DNA of 64,000 nucleotides from Stratiformator vulcanicus (GCF_007744515.1 NZ_CP036268.1:5075613-5139612), one strand, 5' to 3'. Counted from the stretch's first letter, positions 27,109 to 37,105 are shown. Notes: generated by a model from the letters alone, not told the origin. Numbers and translations: made by a program.

Positions 27109-27810
27109 CTACGCGGACTTGTCGGTGCTTCCAGTTCGCAAAACCTGCTCCGCTCTCATCATCACCTGGATGGGAACCGCGGCTTCTCGCAGCGTCGCAA
27201 TAGTCGCTTCGACGTCATATTCGGTCCGTTTCAACGTCACTACGCCATCGTCGATAATCGCGTAAGCGGCCCGCGCATCGCCATCGCGCGGTTGACCGAG
27301 GCTTCCCGGATTGAGGACGGTCTTGTCGCCCAATTCGAGCACGAACGGCAAATGGGTGTGCCCGACGAGCACGAAGTCGGCGTTCACGTGCTTGAGCCTG
27401 TCGCGCCACATGTCGGGATCGGCCCCGATGTATTCGTCCATCGGATCTCTGGGCGTGCCATGGACGAGAAAGAATGTGCGATCGTCGAGCACCAATCGCC
27501 GTGTGAGCGGGAGCCGCGCGAGGTATTTCATCTCTTGAGGGCCGAGCAACTGCCACTGCAATGCCCGCGTCGCTGCAGACCACTCGCGAAATCGGCCGCC
27601 CCCCTTCCCGACCACACGCTGAGCGACGGCATGATCGTGATTGCCGCGAACTCCGGCCGTGACGTTTTCTCTCACCCAGCGCACGCATTCGACCGGTTGG
27701 GCCCCGTAGTCAACGATATCACCGGCACACAGGCACGCGTCAAACGGCTCGTCGATAGCGCGTAACGCCTCCCAGTTGGCATGGATGTCGGCGAGGACGA
27801 GTATGCGCAT
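27109..27810 (-). CDS. Calcineurin-like metallophosphoesterase
   Basis: This 233-residue cytoplasmic enzyme of the YfcE/PrpE-like metallophosphoesterase group has all binuclear-metal motifs: DIHAN at residues 8-12, GDIVDYG, GNHDHA, VHGTP and VGHTHLPF. It probably hydrolyses a phosphodiester or phosphomonoester; the substrate is unknown. It is convergent with parA (78-base gap). Length is normal for the group. Confidence 0.9.
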   Translation of the reverse strand: MRILVLADIHANWEALRAIDEPFDACLCAGDIVDYGAQPVECVRWVRENVTAGVRGNHDHAVAQRVVGKGGGRFREWSAATRALQWQLLGPQEMKYLARLPLTRRLVLDDRTFFLVHGTPRDPMDEYIGADPDMWRDRLKHVNADFVLVGHTHLPFVLELGDKTVLNPGSLGQPRDGDARAAYAIIDDGVVTLKRTEYDVEATIATLREAAVPIQVMMRAEQVLRTGSTDKSA

Positions 27811-28007
27811 GACTGCTCAACCGGCAGGTCGCTGCGTTCGACGCCGGGCCCCTGTTGCGGCGACCAATGCAAACAGGCGGCAAGGAGGGTAAATATACTT
27901 AAACGTCAGCGCCATCAAATGTTAAATGAAAACTGCGACAAAGATTTCTTGTCCGCCCCCGGCGATTCCTGATACCCTCTATGGGGCAAACACATCAGGA
28001 GCAATTG

Positions 28008-28304
28008 ATGACCGACGACCCGACCTCGAGCTTGACCCTTCGCGAGCAGGTCGTTGAAGCGATCCGACTCAATCGCGAATTGGTCGAGCACCTGAGTTTG
28101 GGATTCACGCCGAAAGCGCATGACCTCAAGCGCCTGACACGTTCGGAAAAAAACGATCCGGAACTCGTCAGCGACAACGCCGTCCGGCATCAGGCTGCGG
28201 CTGTGCTCGATTCGGACATGTTCGCCCGGCAGCTATTCGAGAAAGTCGATCGTTTCTGCACGTCGATCGAATCCGCAATGGAAGAAATTGCGGACAACCG
28301 TTGA
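28008..28304 (+). CDS. Small hypothetical helical protein
   Basis: This 98-residue soluble protein starts at ATG 28008, chosen because AGGAG lies six bases upstream; an upstream ATG at 27981 lacks one. It is predicted mostly helical and charged (LREQVVEAIRLNRELVEHL, then QLFEKVDRFCTSIESAMEEIADN). No family or motif was recognised. It precedes the giant kinase gene by 164 bases on the same strand. Confidence 0.6.
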   Translation: MTDDPTSSLTLREQVVEAIRLNRELVEHLSLGFTPKAHDLKRLTRSEKNDPELVSDNAVRHQAAAVLDSDMFARQLFEKVDRFCTSIESAMEEIADNR

Positions 28305-28468
28305 TTGTCGCAGAAACGTCGCGATCGTCTTTCAAATGACCGTTTTCGATCTGGTCCGTCGAAACGAGAACGAACATCCTTCTGCCTTCAATGTCCTATA
28401 CTTAGACGCGGCTCGTTTTTGTCGCGACCGACTTTCCCGCCCCGACCGATAGCCAACCGAAGAAACTG

Positions 28469-31336
28469 ATGCACAACGTCGAATCCGACAGTGCATTCAC
28501 TTCCGAAGAGTCCGTCGAAGCAGACCTGCTCGACGGGCCGCCGCACATTCCGCGCAACGACACCGTCGTGCGTGACGACACAGGCTCTGAGCCGTCGGCC
28601 GAGTCCGACCTGTCGGGATCAACCGAGACCTATCACAACCCCGAACTTGACTCGGCAATCGTCCGCCGACTGTTTCCCCCGGCCGATGGAACCCCGGCGG
28701 AGCAACTCGCCCCCGATGCGGGCGGTATCGAAATCGACTATTTTACGATCGAAAAACGCATCGGCATCGGCGGCATGGGCGCGGTGTTTCGCGCACTTGA
28801 CACCCGGTTGCAGCGAATCGTCGCATTGAAAGTGCTCTCGCCATCACTCTCGGCAGAGCCGAATGCCGTGCTACGCTTCAAGAACGAAGCCCGCGCTGCG
28901 GCGCGGCTCGACGACTCCGGGATCGCCCGCGTCTACCATTACGGCGAAGCCTCCGGACTGCACTACATCGCGTTTGAATTTATTGAAGGCGTCAACGTCC
29001 GCGATCAGATTTGTAAGGTCAATCGCGTCGCCCCGGCCGAAGCCGTCCGCATTGCACTGCACATCACGGCCGCCCTGAAGCACACTGCCGCGATGGGGGT
29101 CGTCCACCGCGACATCAAGCCGTCAAATATCATCTTGATGCCGGACGGCCGGGCGAAGCTGGTTGATCTCGGCTTGGCCAGAAAACCGTCGACCGACTCG
29201 TATGGAGAATTGACCGTTCCGGGCACCACGCTCGGCACGTTTGATTATATTTCGCCCGAGCAGGCCAAAGATCCGCGGACCGTCGACGTCCGTGGGGACA
29301 TCTATTCGCTCGGCTGCACGCTGTACCACATGCTGACCGGCGAGCCTCCCTATTCCGAAGGAACGCTGCTTCAGAAACTGCTCGACCATCAAGGAAAATC
29401 GGTCCCCGATGCGCGAGTCAAGAACTCATCCGTTCCGGTCGCCCTGTCGGCTGTGCTGAAAAAGATGATGGCGAGCCAGCCGAAACAGCGCTACGCCACG
29501 CCGGACGACCTGCGGTTTGATCTGGAACGCGTTGCGAGGGCCGTCGGCTTGCGACTCGACGTGCCGGTCTCCCCCCTTCCCGATCGCCAACCGCACGGCG
29601 CGTTCTGGGAGCGCAACGCCATCTGGTTCCTGGCTGGTTCGGTTCTGCTGCTACTTGTCGCCGGGGTTGAGCACTTCGCGACGACCTCGGATGTCGATTC
29701 CGGCGTCGAGAATCTCCTCGCCGGCTTGGAACAAGTCGGCCCGTCGACAACCGAAAGCGACGAGGTCTCTCCGACCTCTTCGATGGGGGGAACGTCAGGC
29801 TCATCGCAACTAGTCGATGGCTCGGCTGACGGTGCGACGCAACCAGTCGGCGTCGCAATCGGGAGTCCGGAAAGCACGGACGAGTCTCCTTTCCTCTTAG
29901 GCACAGACTTGGCCGACGGCCCGGTCCCTCCGTCGCCCGCCGCACCAATCAATCTCCCGAAGCCTCCCTGGAAGGCACCGATTGCCGCCATTGGACCGGC
30001 CGAATACTCAGGGGGAGGTTCCGTCAAACCGCAGACGCTGGCCGACCCTCCCGGCGCATCGGGACCTGCGGCTGGCGAGACCGGAACTGTTCTCGCACCA
30101 CGACCGACGGAAACGCCCGACGGAAAACTGGTACGGCTGATCTCAGCGGACTCCGGCACCTCGACTGCCTTTCGAAGCATCGAATCGGCGTGCGCTTCGG
30201 CAGCCAACAATGACGTCATCGAACTGGCATTCGACGGCCCAGCCCAACTTGGGCCCGAACGCCGACCGATTTTGATCGACGGCAAGAACCTGACGATCCG
30301 GGCCGTTGAACGGTCTGACGACGGCAAACCCTACCGGCCCGTGCTGCAATTTGAGTCCGATTCGACCATGACTGCTCCGACGAGCGCTCGGATCATCATT
30401 CGCGACGGATCGCTGCGGCTTCAAGGCGTCGCCATTTCGGCCACCGTTCCTACCGACGCGAGCGCATGGACTCTAATTTCGTTCCCCCCCCGAGGTTCGC
30501 TTCGAATCAGCGACGCCTCGATTACGGTCCGCAATCCGTCGCGCCGCCCCGGCGCCGTGTTCACACCGGCTCCAAGGTCGTCCACAGCGATTTCAACAGT
30601 GGTCGCACTTGGCAGTGCCAAGCCGCCAGCGAGCTTTAGCGTTGAAATCGACAATTCGTTCATCCGCGCGGAATCTGCCCTGCTCAAGACGAACGGGAAT
30701 TCTCCCGGTCGACTCGATTTGAGAAACGTCGCCATCGCGACCGACGGGCCAGTGATGCAACTGACCGGCGGCGTCGAAAACGTGGCCGAAGGCGCCGCGA
30801 TCGACATGCGGCTTGATCACACCACGATCGTCAGCCGCGGTCCCTTTTTGACCGCAGATGCCGGCTCCGTCCGACAGTCACTCATGCCCATCGGCGTGAC
30901 CGCGCGTGATTCCATTTTCCGAATCGGTTCTGATCAGCCGTTGATCTCGTTTGTCGGGGAATCGGATGTTGATTCGTTGCGGCGGCTGCTGACATGGACC
31001 GGCGAGAACAACCGGTACGACGGACCGGTGGAATTCTGGAGCATCGAAGCGCCGGGCCAAATGATTCCCTCATCGTCACGCGATTTCGATCAGTGGGTCG
31101 CCTACTGGTCGGATTCGATGCAAAGCGGCAACGAAGCAACCGCCTCGACCGAACGATTGCCCTGGCTCAACGACCCCGCCTTGATTCCACCCATCGAAAT
31201 GACACCCGACTACGTTGCCTTCTCGATTAGTTCGATATCCCCCGAAGACATTCCGCTCATTCAGGGAACGCAACATTCGCCCGTCGGCGTCAAGCCGGAC
31301 GAACTGCCGAGATTTCTCGACACGTCTCGTCCATGA
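28469..31336 (+). CDS. Transmembrane Ser/Thr protein kinase with large extracytoplasmic domain
   Basis: This 955-residue Hanks-type kinase has an acidic disordered N-terminus (1-85). The kinase domain shows the glycine loop IGIGGMGAVF at 98-107, K121, HRD 213-215 and DLG in place of DFG at 233-235, common in planctomycete kinases. A membrane helix lies near 385-405 (AIWFLAGSVLLLLVAGV), then a Ser/Pro/Gly-rich linker. A C-terminal region of about 370 residues shows repeated short beta segments (NLTIRAVERSDDGKPYRP, LRLQGVAISATVP, LDLRNVAIATDGPVMQL) resembling a right-handed parallel beta-helix. The kinase likely senses an extracytoplasmic ligand or wall component; the ligand is unknown. Confidence 0.88.
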   Translation: MHNVESDSAFTSEESVEADLLDGPPHIPRNDTVVRDDTGSEPSAESDLSGSTETYHNPELDSAIVRRLFPPADGTPAEQLAPDAGGIEIDYFTIEKRIGIGGMGAVFRALDTRLQRIVALKVLSPSLSAEPNAVLRFKNEARAAARLDDSGIARVYHYGEASGLHYIAFEFIEGVNVRDQICKVNRVAPAEAVRIALHITAALKHTAAMGVVHRDIKPSNIILMPDGRAKLVDLGLARKPSTDSYGELTVPGTTLGTFDYISPEQAKDPRTVDVRGDIYSLGCTLYHMLTGEPPYSEGTLLQKLLDHQGKSVPDARVKNSSVPVALSAVLKKMMASQPKQRYATPDDLRFDLERVARAVGLRLDVPVSPLPDRQPHGAFWERNAIWFLAGSVLLLLVAGVEHFATTSDVDSGVENLLAGLEQVGPSTTESDEVSPTSSMGGTSGSSQLVDGSADGATQPVGVAIGSPESTDESPFLLGTDLADGPVPPSPAAPINLPKPPWKAPIAAIGPAEYSGGGSVKPQTLADPPGASGPAAGETGTVLAPRPTETPDGKLVRLISADSGTSTAFRSIESACASAANNDVIELAFDGPAQLGPERRPILIDGKNLTIRAVERSDDGKPYRPVLQFESDSTMTAPTSARIIIRDGSLRLQGVAISATVPTDASAWTLISFPPRGSLRISDASITVRNPSRRPGAVFTPAPRSSTAISTVVALGSAKPPASFSVEIDNSFIRAESALLKTNGNSPGRLDLRNVAIATDGPVMQLTGGVENVAEGAAIDMRLDHTTIVSRGPFLTADAGSVRQSLMPIGVTARDSIFRIGSDQPLISFVGESDVDSLRRLLTWTGENNRYDGPVEFWSIEAPGQMIPSSSRDFDQWVAYWSDSMQSGNEATASTERLPWLNDPALIPPIEMTPDYVAFSISSISPEDIPLIQGTQHSPVGVKPDELPRFLDTSRP

Positions 31337-31376
31337 CGTCGGCTTCATAATTCAGTTAGCAGGCGCGGAATCGGCT

Positions 31377-32369
31377 CTAAACCATTCCCGCAAGCTCGTT
31401 CACTTCAGCTTCAGTGAACGGCTTCTTCAGACGCGCGCCCATTTGCGACACGATTCTCGCTGCGGCGTGGCTGGCCAAATGGCCGGACTGCTTCCAAGTC
31501 AGGCCGTTGGTCACGCCGTACAAAACGCCTGCGGCATACATATCACCGGCCCCGGTCGTGTCGATCGCATCAACAGACACGCCCTCGATCGGGATCACCT
31601 CGCCGCCGTGCATTACGATCGACCCGTTCGCGCCGAGTGTCATCGCGACGTTCGAGCAGTGCTGGTGCAACTCTTGAGCACACTCGATCGGATCGTTGAG
31701 CGTTGTCAGTGCCCGCGCCTCTTCCAAATTGCAAAACAGCAAGTCGACCGGCCCCTCGATCAGCTTCAGAAACTCGTCCCGGAACTGATGAATGAGAAAC
31801 GGATCCGACACCGTAAACGCCACCTTCACACCGTTGCGGACGGCGACATCGATGCAATGCAGCGCCGCCGACTTCGTCGGTTCTCCCGAGAAGAGATAGC
31901 CTTCGATATAAACGTAGTCCGCCTGCTTGATTTCTTCTTCGCTGACATCTTCGGGGCTGAGAGAAGCCGACACTCCAAGGTGCGTCAGCATCGTTCGCTC
32001 GGCGTCCGGCGTGATCAAAATCACGCACGTCCCGGATTGCCCATCGGAAGCTTGGGGGACCTCGATTTCGACCCCGAGCGACCGCATGTCCTGAAGAAAG
32101 AAATCGCCAATCTCGTCGTCCCCGACTTTCGCCGCGTAGGCGACCTTGCCGCCGAAGTCGGCAATGCCCGCCACCGTATTCGCCCCACTGCCGCCCGCGC
32201 AGCGCGTCGTTTCGGCCCCGTCGAGCGAATTCAACACGCGGATCTGTGTCTCCTCGTCGACCAGAGTCATGATCCCTTTGGCGAACCTCAGCTCCGTGAC
32301 CAGATCGTCCGATATCCGGGCTTGGATATCGGTCAACGCGTTTCCGATCGCGTATACGTCGTAGGACAT
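31377..32369 (-). CDS. PfkB-family sugar/nucleoside kinase (adenosine kinase-like)
   Basis: This 330-residue ribokinase-fold kinase carries the PfkB signatures [20 protein letters not shown] and, near the C-terminus, [16 protein letters not shown] with the catalytic Asp and anion hole. The overall pattern ([19 protein letters not shown]) is like the adenosine kinase/ribokinase subgroup that phosphorylates nucleosides or sugars with ATP; the substrate is not determined. ATG 32369 has an AAGGGAA ribosome-binding site; the frame is open to 32462. It is convergent with the kinase gene (40-base gap) and divergent from thiC. Confidence 0.9.
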   Translation of the reverse strand: MSYDVYAIGNALTDIQARISDDLVTELRFAKGIMTLVDEETQIRVLNSLDGAETTRCAGGSGANTVAGIADFGGKVAYAAKVGDDEIGDFFLQDMRSLGVEIEVPQASDGQSGTCVILITPDAERTMLTHLGVSASLSPEDVSEEEIKQADYVYIEGYLFSGEPTKSAALHCIDVAVRNGVKVAFTVSDPFLIHQFRDEFLKLIEGPVDLLFCNLEEARALTTLNDPIECAQELHQHCSNVAMTLGANGSIVMHGGEVIPIEGVSVDAIDTTGAGDMYAAGVLYGVTNGLTWKQSGHLASHAAARIVSQMGARLKKPFTEAEVNELAGMV

Positions 32370-32637
32370 CCGTCGTTCCCTTCGCTGCGGCCTGCTGTCG
32401 CTGTGAAATTGGAATTCGCCAATTGATCGAGGATGCCGCAGATCGGCCCGAACATCAACCAAGGCACCGGCTCACAGACTCCGGCAGCCCCACCACGCGT
32501 TGCATTCCCACCGGCCCCATCTACGATACGGGTTGCGACGGTCGCGCTCCGATTGCGCTGCCCTTCGCTGCAATTTGCCACCAGCCCGAAGACATCCCGC
32601 GAGTACGCCGGGGCGTCCATCAGGAGATACCTTCGAG

Positions 32638-34491
32638 ATGACCGACCGCAGCTACGCCTACCCGACGCTCGGCTCCAATCCTTCCACCGCCGCCCAAGGC
32701 ACCACGCCGGGCAGCTTCGCGAACCGGCCGCAGATCGCGCCCGGAATCGACGGCCGGCTCACCTACTCCTCCCCCGACACCCCCGGCATGCCCGAGCCGA
32801 GCGACAAAACGGCTTGGGACTTCCTGCCAGAAGGCTGGAAAGTCAACATGGCGAGCCGGGCGGCGTCAGCCCCCGGAGCCCCCGAGTCAAACGGCCATCA
32901 CGCCGCAAAAAGCATTGAATTCACCCAAGCCGACGGTACCCCGGTCACCGTCACTCACCCCGCCGACTTCACCCCCTCCACCCAGCTCGAACACGCGCGC
33001 CTCGGCATCATCACGCCTGAGATGAAACGCGTCGCCGAGCGAGAGCCGCATCTCACCGCGGCTCAGGTTCGGGACGAAGTCGCCGCGGGGCGGATGGTCA
33101 TCCCCGCCAACAAGCAGCACCTGAAGTATCAGCTTGACCCGATGGCGATCGGCCGGGCCTCGAAGACCAAGGTCAACGCCAACATGGGGGCCAGCCCCGT
33201 CTCCAGCGGCACCGACGAAGAGGTCGAAAAACTAAAGTGGGCCGAGAAGTGGGGAGCCGACACCGTCATGGACCTCTCGACGGGAGGCGACCTCGACGAA
33301 TGCCGTGAGGCAATTATTAAGAACAGCACGACCCCCATTGGCACCGTGCCGATTTATTCGATGATCATCGGTCGCAAAATCGAAGATCTCGATAAGGCGA
33401 TGATCCTCGAAACCTTAGAGCATCAAGCCGCCCAAGGAGTCGACTACTTCACGATCCACGCCGGCACGCTCCAGGCACATATCGACTTAATTAAAGATCG
33501 ACTAATCGGCATTGTTTCCCGTGGCGGTTCGCTCCTCGCGAAGTGGATGATCCACCACGACGCCGAGAACCCCATGTATACGGCGTGGGAAGACATTTGC
33601 GATGTCATGCGGGAGCATGACGTCACCTTCAGCATCGGCGACGGACTCCGCCCCGGCGGCTTGGCCGACGCCTCCGACGCGGCTCAATTCGCAGAGCTGC
33701 AAGCGCTCGGTGAATTAACCGAGCGGGCCTGGCGGAAGGGCGTGCAAGTTATGATCGAGGGGCCCGGGCATGTGCCGTTCGACCAGATTGAATTTAATGC
33801 CAAGTTGCAGCGCCGGCTGTGCCACGGGGCTCCCTTCTATGTGCTCGGCCCCCTCGTAACCGATATCTTCCCCGGCTACGACCATATTACGAGCTGCATC
33901 GGTGCGACGAGCATGGCCTACCACGGCGCGAGCATGCTCTGCTACGTCACCCCGAAGGAGCACCTCGGCCTACCCAAGAAGGACGACGTTAAGCAGGGCT
34001 GCATCGCCTATAAGATCGCCGCCCACGCCGCCGATGTCGCGTTGGGCATTCAAGGCACCCGCGACCGCGATGACGAATTAACGAAAGCCCGTGCGGCTTT
34101 AAACTGGGAGAAGCATTTCGAATTAAGCTTCGACCCCGACACCGCCCGCGCCTATCACGACGAAGACCTCGACGTCGACACCGACTTCTGCGCCATGTGC
34201 GGCCACGACTGGTGCAGCGTCAGGATCAGTAAAGAAATCCAGGAATTCGCCAGCGGCAAAGCCGCCGACTACGCCTGGGAGAAGGCCAAGAAAAGCGAAG
34301 CTCTCACCCCCGAGCAATTAGAGATTCTTAAGAGCCGCGGCAACCTCAGCCCCCAAGAAATCCACAAACTCGCGTCGAAGACGAAGAAAGCCGTCGGAGC
34401 GGAAGAAGGTGAAAAGGCGAGTTGCCACTCGGACTATGTGGATGACAACACGGCGAAACAGGTGCAGGATGAATTGGTGGTTCTCGAATAA
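32638..34491 (+). CDS. thiC: Phosphomethylpyrimidine synthase
   Basis: This 617-residue non-canonical radical SAM enzyme converts aminoimidazole ribotide to the HMP-P precursor of thiamine. The C-terminal cluster motif [17 protein letters not shown] (CxxCxxxxC) is intact, as are [12 protein letters not shown], the [17 protein letters not shown] loop and [13 protein letters not shown]. The N-terminal domain (residues 1-130) has the usual [23 protein letters not shown] region. ATG 32638 has a GGAG upstream; the frame is open to 32500. The 268-base divergent region upstream shows no TPP riboswitch motif. The C-terminal extension beyond the cluster is the bacterial type. Confidence 0.97.
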   Translation: MTDRSYAYPTLGSNPSTAAQGTTPGSFANRPQIAPGIDGRLTYSSPDTPGMPEPSDKTAWDFLPEGWKVNMASRAASAPGAPESNGHHAAKSIEFTQADGTPVTVTHPADFTPSTQLEHARLGIITPEMKRVAEREPHLTAAQVRDEVAAGRMVIPANKQHLKYQLDPMAIGRASKTKVNANMGASPVSSGTDEEVEKLKWAEKWGADTVMDLSTGGDLDECREAIIKNSTTPIGTVPIYSMIIGRKIEDLDKAMILETLEHQAAQGVDYFTIHAGTLQAHIDLIKDRLIGIVSRGGSLLAKWMIHHDAENPMYTAWEDICDVMREHDVTFSIGDGLRPGGLADASDAAQFAELQALGELTERAWRKGVQVMIEGPGHVPFDQIEFNAKLQRRLCHGAPFYVLGPLVTDIFPGYDHITSCIGATSMAYHGASMLCYVTPKEHLGLPKKDDVKQGCIAYKIAAHAADVALGIQGTRDRDDELTKARAALNWEKHFELSFDPDTARAYHDEDLDVDTDFCAMCGHDWCSVRISKEIQEFASGKAADYAWEKAKKSEALTPEQLEILKSRGNLSPQEIHKLASKTKKAVGAEEGEKASCHSDYVDDNTAKQVQDELVVLE

Positions 34492-34525
34492 ATCGTTCAG
34501 CCGCGGGCGCCAGCCCGCGCACTTC

Positions 34526-34533
34526 GACAACCC
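34526..34533 (+). repeat. Target-site duplication, left copy
   Basis: GACAACCC immediately precedes the left inverted end of the IS1-family element and is repeated exactly after the right end at 37106-37113. It marks the element as inserted by transposition and not yet decayed. Confidence 0.9.
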
Positions 34534-34542
34534 GGTACTGTC

Positions 34543-35517
34543 CTAAGAGTGTGTTGCTTTTGCGGCCTCAGTCAGAAGCCGTTCCATGCTCCACTGCTCC
34601 GATTCTAACTTGTGAGCGACGGCGGGCGTAGTCTTAATTGTTGAGTGCTTCCGCACGAAGTTATACCACGCGAAGTAGATCGCGAGCATAGCGTCGTGCT
34701 GCTCCCACGTCTTGCTGAATCCGTTTGTAAGGCGGGTCATGCGGCGGCACTGCATCCGCAGCGTGAGGTTGCTACGTTCAATGTGTGACGTGCAGACTTT
34801 GCTTTTCATCGGTCGGCCAAGTGCGGCAGTTCGTTCGATGCCTATTATTGCGGCCGGGCTGTAACGCCGCGGCCCGTCTCCGTTCGGATCGTTGCCGTAC
34901 TTCTTAACCAGAACGCCGTGGTCGACTCGACCGTTCAGGTGCGAGTAGACCGCCGTGCGGTACGGATGAAAGCCGTCTGTCGACAACTGGAAGTGCCCGG
35001 AAGTCGCTCCGTCGAGTTGTTCGATGAAGGCGTCCGTCGAATCACTGTTCCGCTTGCCGATCATGTAGCAGTAGACCAGCTTCGTTTTGCGTTCGATCGC
35101 GATGAAGGTGTAGGCATCGCCGTTCAGCGGGTCGTGATTCAGGCGGCGGGCGTTCTTTTCTTTCGCGCCAACGAATCCCCAAATCTCGTCGCACTGAACA
35201 TCTTTGGCCGGGATGTTCTGCATCCGGTTGTCGAGGAACTTCTGGCAGTTCGCCCCGACTGTCGAGACGAGTGAGCAAATTGTGTCGCGGTGCAGGTTCG
35301 TCATGCGTTCCACGGCCCGAATGCTCATGCCTTCCAGAAGCAGATTGAGGGCAAAGACGGCTTTGTCCATTTCGATCCGCATATCGCCCAACGGACGAAC
35401 GCCAGTGTCGACGGTCGTCTTCTTGCAGTCCCGGCACCGATACCGCTGGTTGCCGTTCCGGTCTTTGCCATGTTTTGCGAGGCGTTCCCCGCCACATTCC
35501 GAACACTTCACGATCAC
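34543..35517 (-). CDS. IS1-family transposase (single-frame DDE type)
   Basis: This protein of about 324 residues has an N-terminal InsA-like zinc ribbon (IVKCSECGG... RYRCRDCKK), a helix-turn-helix region (GMSIRAVERMTNLHRDTICSLV) and a DDE catalytic domain with Asp in VQCDEIWGFVG, Asp in QLSTDGFHPYR and Glu in HIERSNLTLRMQCRR. In classical IS1, InsA and InsB are joined by frameshifting; here one frame encodes both. The N-terminus is set at GTG 35517 near the zinc ribbon, with GTG 35511 as alternative. The stop lies within the left inverted end. All catalytic residues appear intact, so it may be active. Confidence 0.9.
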   Translation of the reverse strand: MIVKCSECGGERLAKHGKDRNGNQRYRCRDCKKTTVDTGVRPLGDMRIEMDKAVFALNLLLEGMSIRAVERMTNLHRDTICSLVSTVGANCQKFLDNRMQNIPAKDVQCDEIWGFVGAKEKNARRLNHDPLNGDAYTFIAIERKTKLVYCYMIGKRNSDSTDAFIEQLDGATSGHFQLSTDGFHPYRTAVYSHLNGRVDHGVLVKKYGNDPNGDGPRRYSPAAIIGIERTAALGRPMKSKVCTSHIERSNLTLRMQCRRMTRLTNGFSKTWEQHDAMLAIYFAWYNFVRKHSTIKTTPAVAHKLESEQWSMERLLTEAAKATHS

Positions 35518-35656
35518 ACCTTTTCGCCGTTGCGGCGAAGCCGTATAATCGTCTCTGCCAAGAGTGATTCGGGCTTCGCCTGATTCGCTGTGCCCGGTCG
35601 GTGCCAGCCGACCGGGTGTTTTCTTGCGCCGTGGTGCCAGCCACGACCGACTTATT

Positions 35657-35710
35657 GTAATACAGAAAGTCGACATCACAAGGCTTGATCTGTTACTTTT
35701 TTTGTATTAC
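35657..35710. promoter_or_regulatory. Inverted-repeat operator candidate between divergent genes
   Basis: GTAATACA (35657-35664) and its reverse complement TGTATTAC (35703-35710) bracket an AT-rich stretch with a T-tract. The second copy ends nine bases before the RHH-like gene start, and the transposase is transcribed the other way. Ribbon-helix-helix proteins often autoregulate at such paired sites, so this is a plausible operator/promoter; function is inferred. Confidence 0.45.
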
Positions 35711-35719
35711 GGTAAGTGC

Positions 35720-35935
35720 ATGAGCAAGCGCATGGGGAGACCACCAAAGCCGGAGTCGGAATCTCTGTCTGAACTCCTGCAATGCCGCGTTACAGCGGAA
35801 GACCGCCGCATGTTTGAGCAAGCGGCGCAAGACTCGGGTGGTGTTCTGTCGGATTGGATGCGCGAGCAACTTCGCAGGGCTGCGAAACGTCGGATTGTGA
35901 GACAGAAGCGAGAGCGTGTTGAGAAGAGTGCCTGA
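35720..35935 (+). CDS. Ribbon-helix-helix-like small DNA-binding protein
   Basis: This 71-residue protein has a basic Pro-rich head (MSKRMGRPPKPESES) followed by a beta-strand and two helices (ELLQCRVTAEDRRMFEQAAQ, then VLSDWMREQLRRAAKRR), the layout of ribbon-helix-helix repressors and relaxosome accessory proteins. Such proteins dimerise on palindromic DNA. It sits between the transposase and the toxin-antitoxin pair and directly behind a paired inverted repeat, so it may regulate the element. ATG 35720 is preferred; the frame is open upstream to 35564. Confidence 0.7.
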   Translation: MSKRMGRPPKPESESLSELLQCRVTAEDRRMFEQAAQDSGGVLSDWMREQLRRAAKRRIVRQKRERVEKSA

Positions 35936-36018
35936 CTACAATGCAGGTGACGTAGACACTTGTTGCGACTCAGGGTATGACAACAAGCACTCAGCGCGGT
36001 TCGGGGGGCAACAGCCTA

Positions 36019-36690
36019 ATGGGTATGAAGACGACACGTAAATACGTCGGGAAGGGGCTATACACCGTCCCGGAGGTGGCACGGATCATTGGAGCGCCGT
36101 CGTCAACTGTACGCAATTGGGCCGGAGATCGGCCTACATTTGTGCCAATCATTTCACGCGAGCTATCAGCCGATCGGATTATTACATTTGCCGAGTTGAT
36201 GGAGCTTTATTTCGTCAATCTCTTTCGGCGAGAAGGCGTATCGATGCACACGATTCGCAAGGCTGCCAAAGCAGCAGAGAGGCGGTTCGGAACAAAGCTG
36301 CCGTTTTCGGTGAAACGCTTCGATACCGATGGTAGAGCGATCTTTTCCACTCTCTGTCGCTTCGAAGATAACAAAGAGATTGTCGAAGACTTAGCTCGTG
36401 CTCAACTAGTCTTCGGCGAGATAATCAAGCCATTCTTTCGTAAGCTTGAGTACGGCACACAAATGATTGAGCGATACTGGCCGCTCGAAAAGTCGGGTCG
36501 CATTGTGCTAGACCCAGAGAGACGTTTCGGGCAGCCAATTGACGCCGAAACGGGAGTGCCGGTCGACGCGATTCTTACTGCACTAAAAGCTGGACACGGT
36601 CAGGATGAAAAAGCCGTGGCATTTGAATATGAAATCCCTGTGGAGGCCGTGAAGGCAGCGATCAAATATAACAAGTCGCTTGCGGCGTGA
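36019..36690 (+). CDS. DUF433-type antitoxin with N-terminal HTH
   Basis: This protein of about 223 residues starts with a MerR-like helix-turn-helix (LYTVPEVARIIGAPSSTVRNWA). A middle region of about 100 residues follows (FAELMELYFVNLFRREGVSMHTIRKAAKAAERRFG). It ends with the DUF433 fold (FGQPIDAETGVPVDAILTALKAGHGQDEKAVAFEYEIPVEAVKAAI), which is found in VapB-like antitoxins. The start of the toxin gene overlaps its end by 4 bases (GTGA), as is usual for type II pairs. ATG 36019 or 35977 could be the start. It likely neutralises the PIN-like toxin and represses the promoter. Confidence 0.8.
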   Translation: MGMKTTRKYVGKGLYTVPEVARIIGAPSSTVRNWAGDRPTFVPIISRELSADRIITFAELMELYFVNLFRREGVSMHTIRKAAKAAERRFGTKLPFSVKRFDTDGRAIFSTLCRFEDNKEIVEDLARAQLVFGEIIKPFFRKLEYGTQMIERYWPLEKSGRIVLDPERRFGQPIDAETGVPVDAILTALKAGHGQDEKAVAFEYEIPVEAVKAAIKYNKSLAA

Positions 36691-37073
36691 CCTATTATTT
36701 TGACAACAACATTTCGCCGCACCTTGCGCGAATGCTCTGTGAGTTGGAAGTGGATGCCATTGCATTGCGCGATGACATCCCGGCGAACACGCCCGACCAC
36801 GAAGTATTGATGCGACTGGCGAATAGTGGGCGGGTGTTTGTGACCGGCGACCGAAAAATGCGCCGCGACCCACTGACTAAGGTTGTACTTCAAGATAGGA
36901 ATGTAACCTGTCTCTTCTTTGCCCCATTTTGGGACCACCTCCAGTTGTGGCCTTGCGCAGCTTGGATGACTCGACATTGGCCTAAAGTGGATGGGTTTGC
37001 CGCCAAGATGAAAAGGGGCGAGTGCGCGGAGATTAAGCAACGCGGCTCGTGTGAGTTTCGTCCGATCACATGA
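36687..37073 (+). CDS. PIN-like (DUF5615/VapC45-type) toxin
   Basis: This 128-residue protein starts at GTG 36687, overlapping the antitoxin gene. It resembles DUF5615/PIN-like proteins: an acidic start (YYFDNNISPHLARML), DDIPANTPDHEVLMRLANSG and VFVTGDRKMRRDP, with the Asp/Glu residues expected to bind Mg in a PIN RNase fold. The partner has DUF433, the usual companion of this toxin type. It probably cleaves RNA; the target is unknown. The stop lies 9 bases inside the right inverted end of the transposon, and the pair is therefore mobile cargo. Confidence 0.8.
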   Translation: MTYYFDNNISPHLARMLCELEVDAIALRDDIPANTPDHEVLMRLANSGRVFVTGDRKMRRDPLTKVVLQDRNVTCLFFAPFWDHLQLWPCAAWMTRHWPKVDGFAAKMKRGECAEIKQRGSCEFRPIT

Positions 37074-37105
37074 GTTTGATACCAACACACTCTTAGGACA
37101 GTACC

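Larger units (their letters stand above)
34534..37105. mobile_element. Complete IS1-family transposon carrying toxin-antitoxin genes
   Basis: The 2572-bp element has 23-bp perfect inverted ends starting GGTACTGTCCTAAGAGTGTG (34534-34556 and the reverse complement at 37083-37105), flanked by the 8-bp duplication GACAACCC. Contents in order: IS1-type transposase (minus), an RHH-like gene, a DUF433-type antitoxin and a PIN-like toxin (all plus). The transposase stop codon lies inside the left end and the toxin stop lies 9 bases before the right end, so cargo and transposase are tightly packed. It inserted between thiC and the retropepsin-like gene. Confidence 0.92.

Noticed and set aside
32463-32637. 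TPP riboswitch in front of thiC
   Set aside because: The conserved CUGAGA and ACCUGAU-type segments are not present in either half of the leader.
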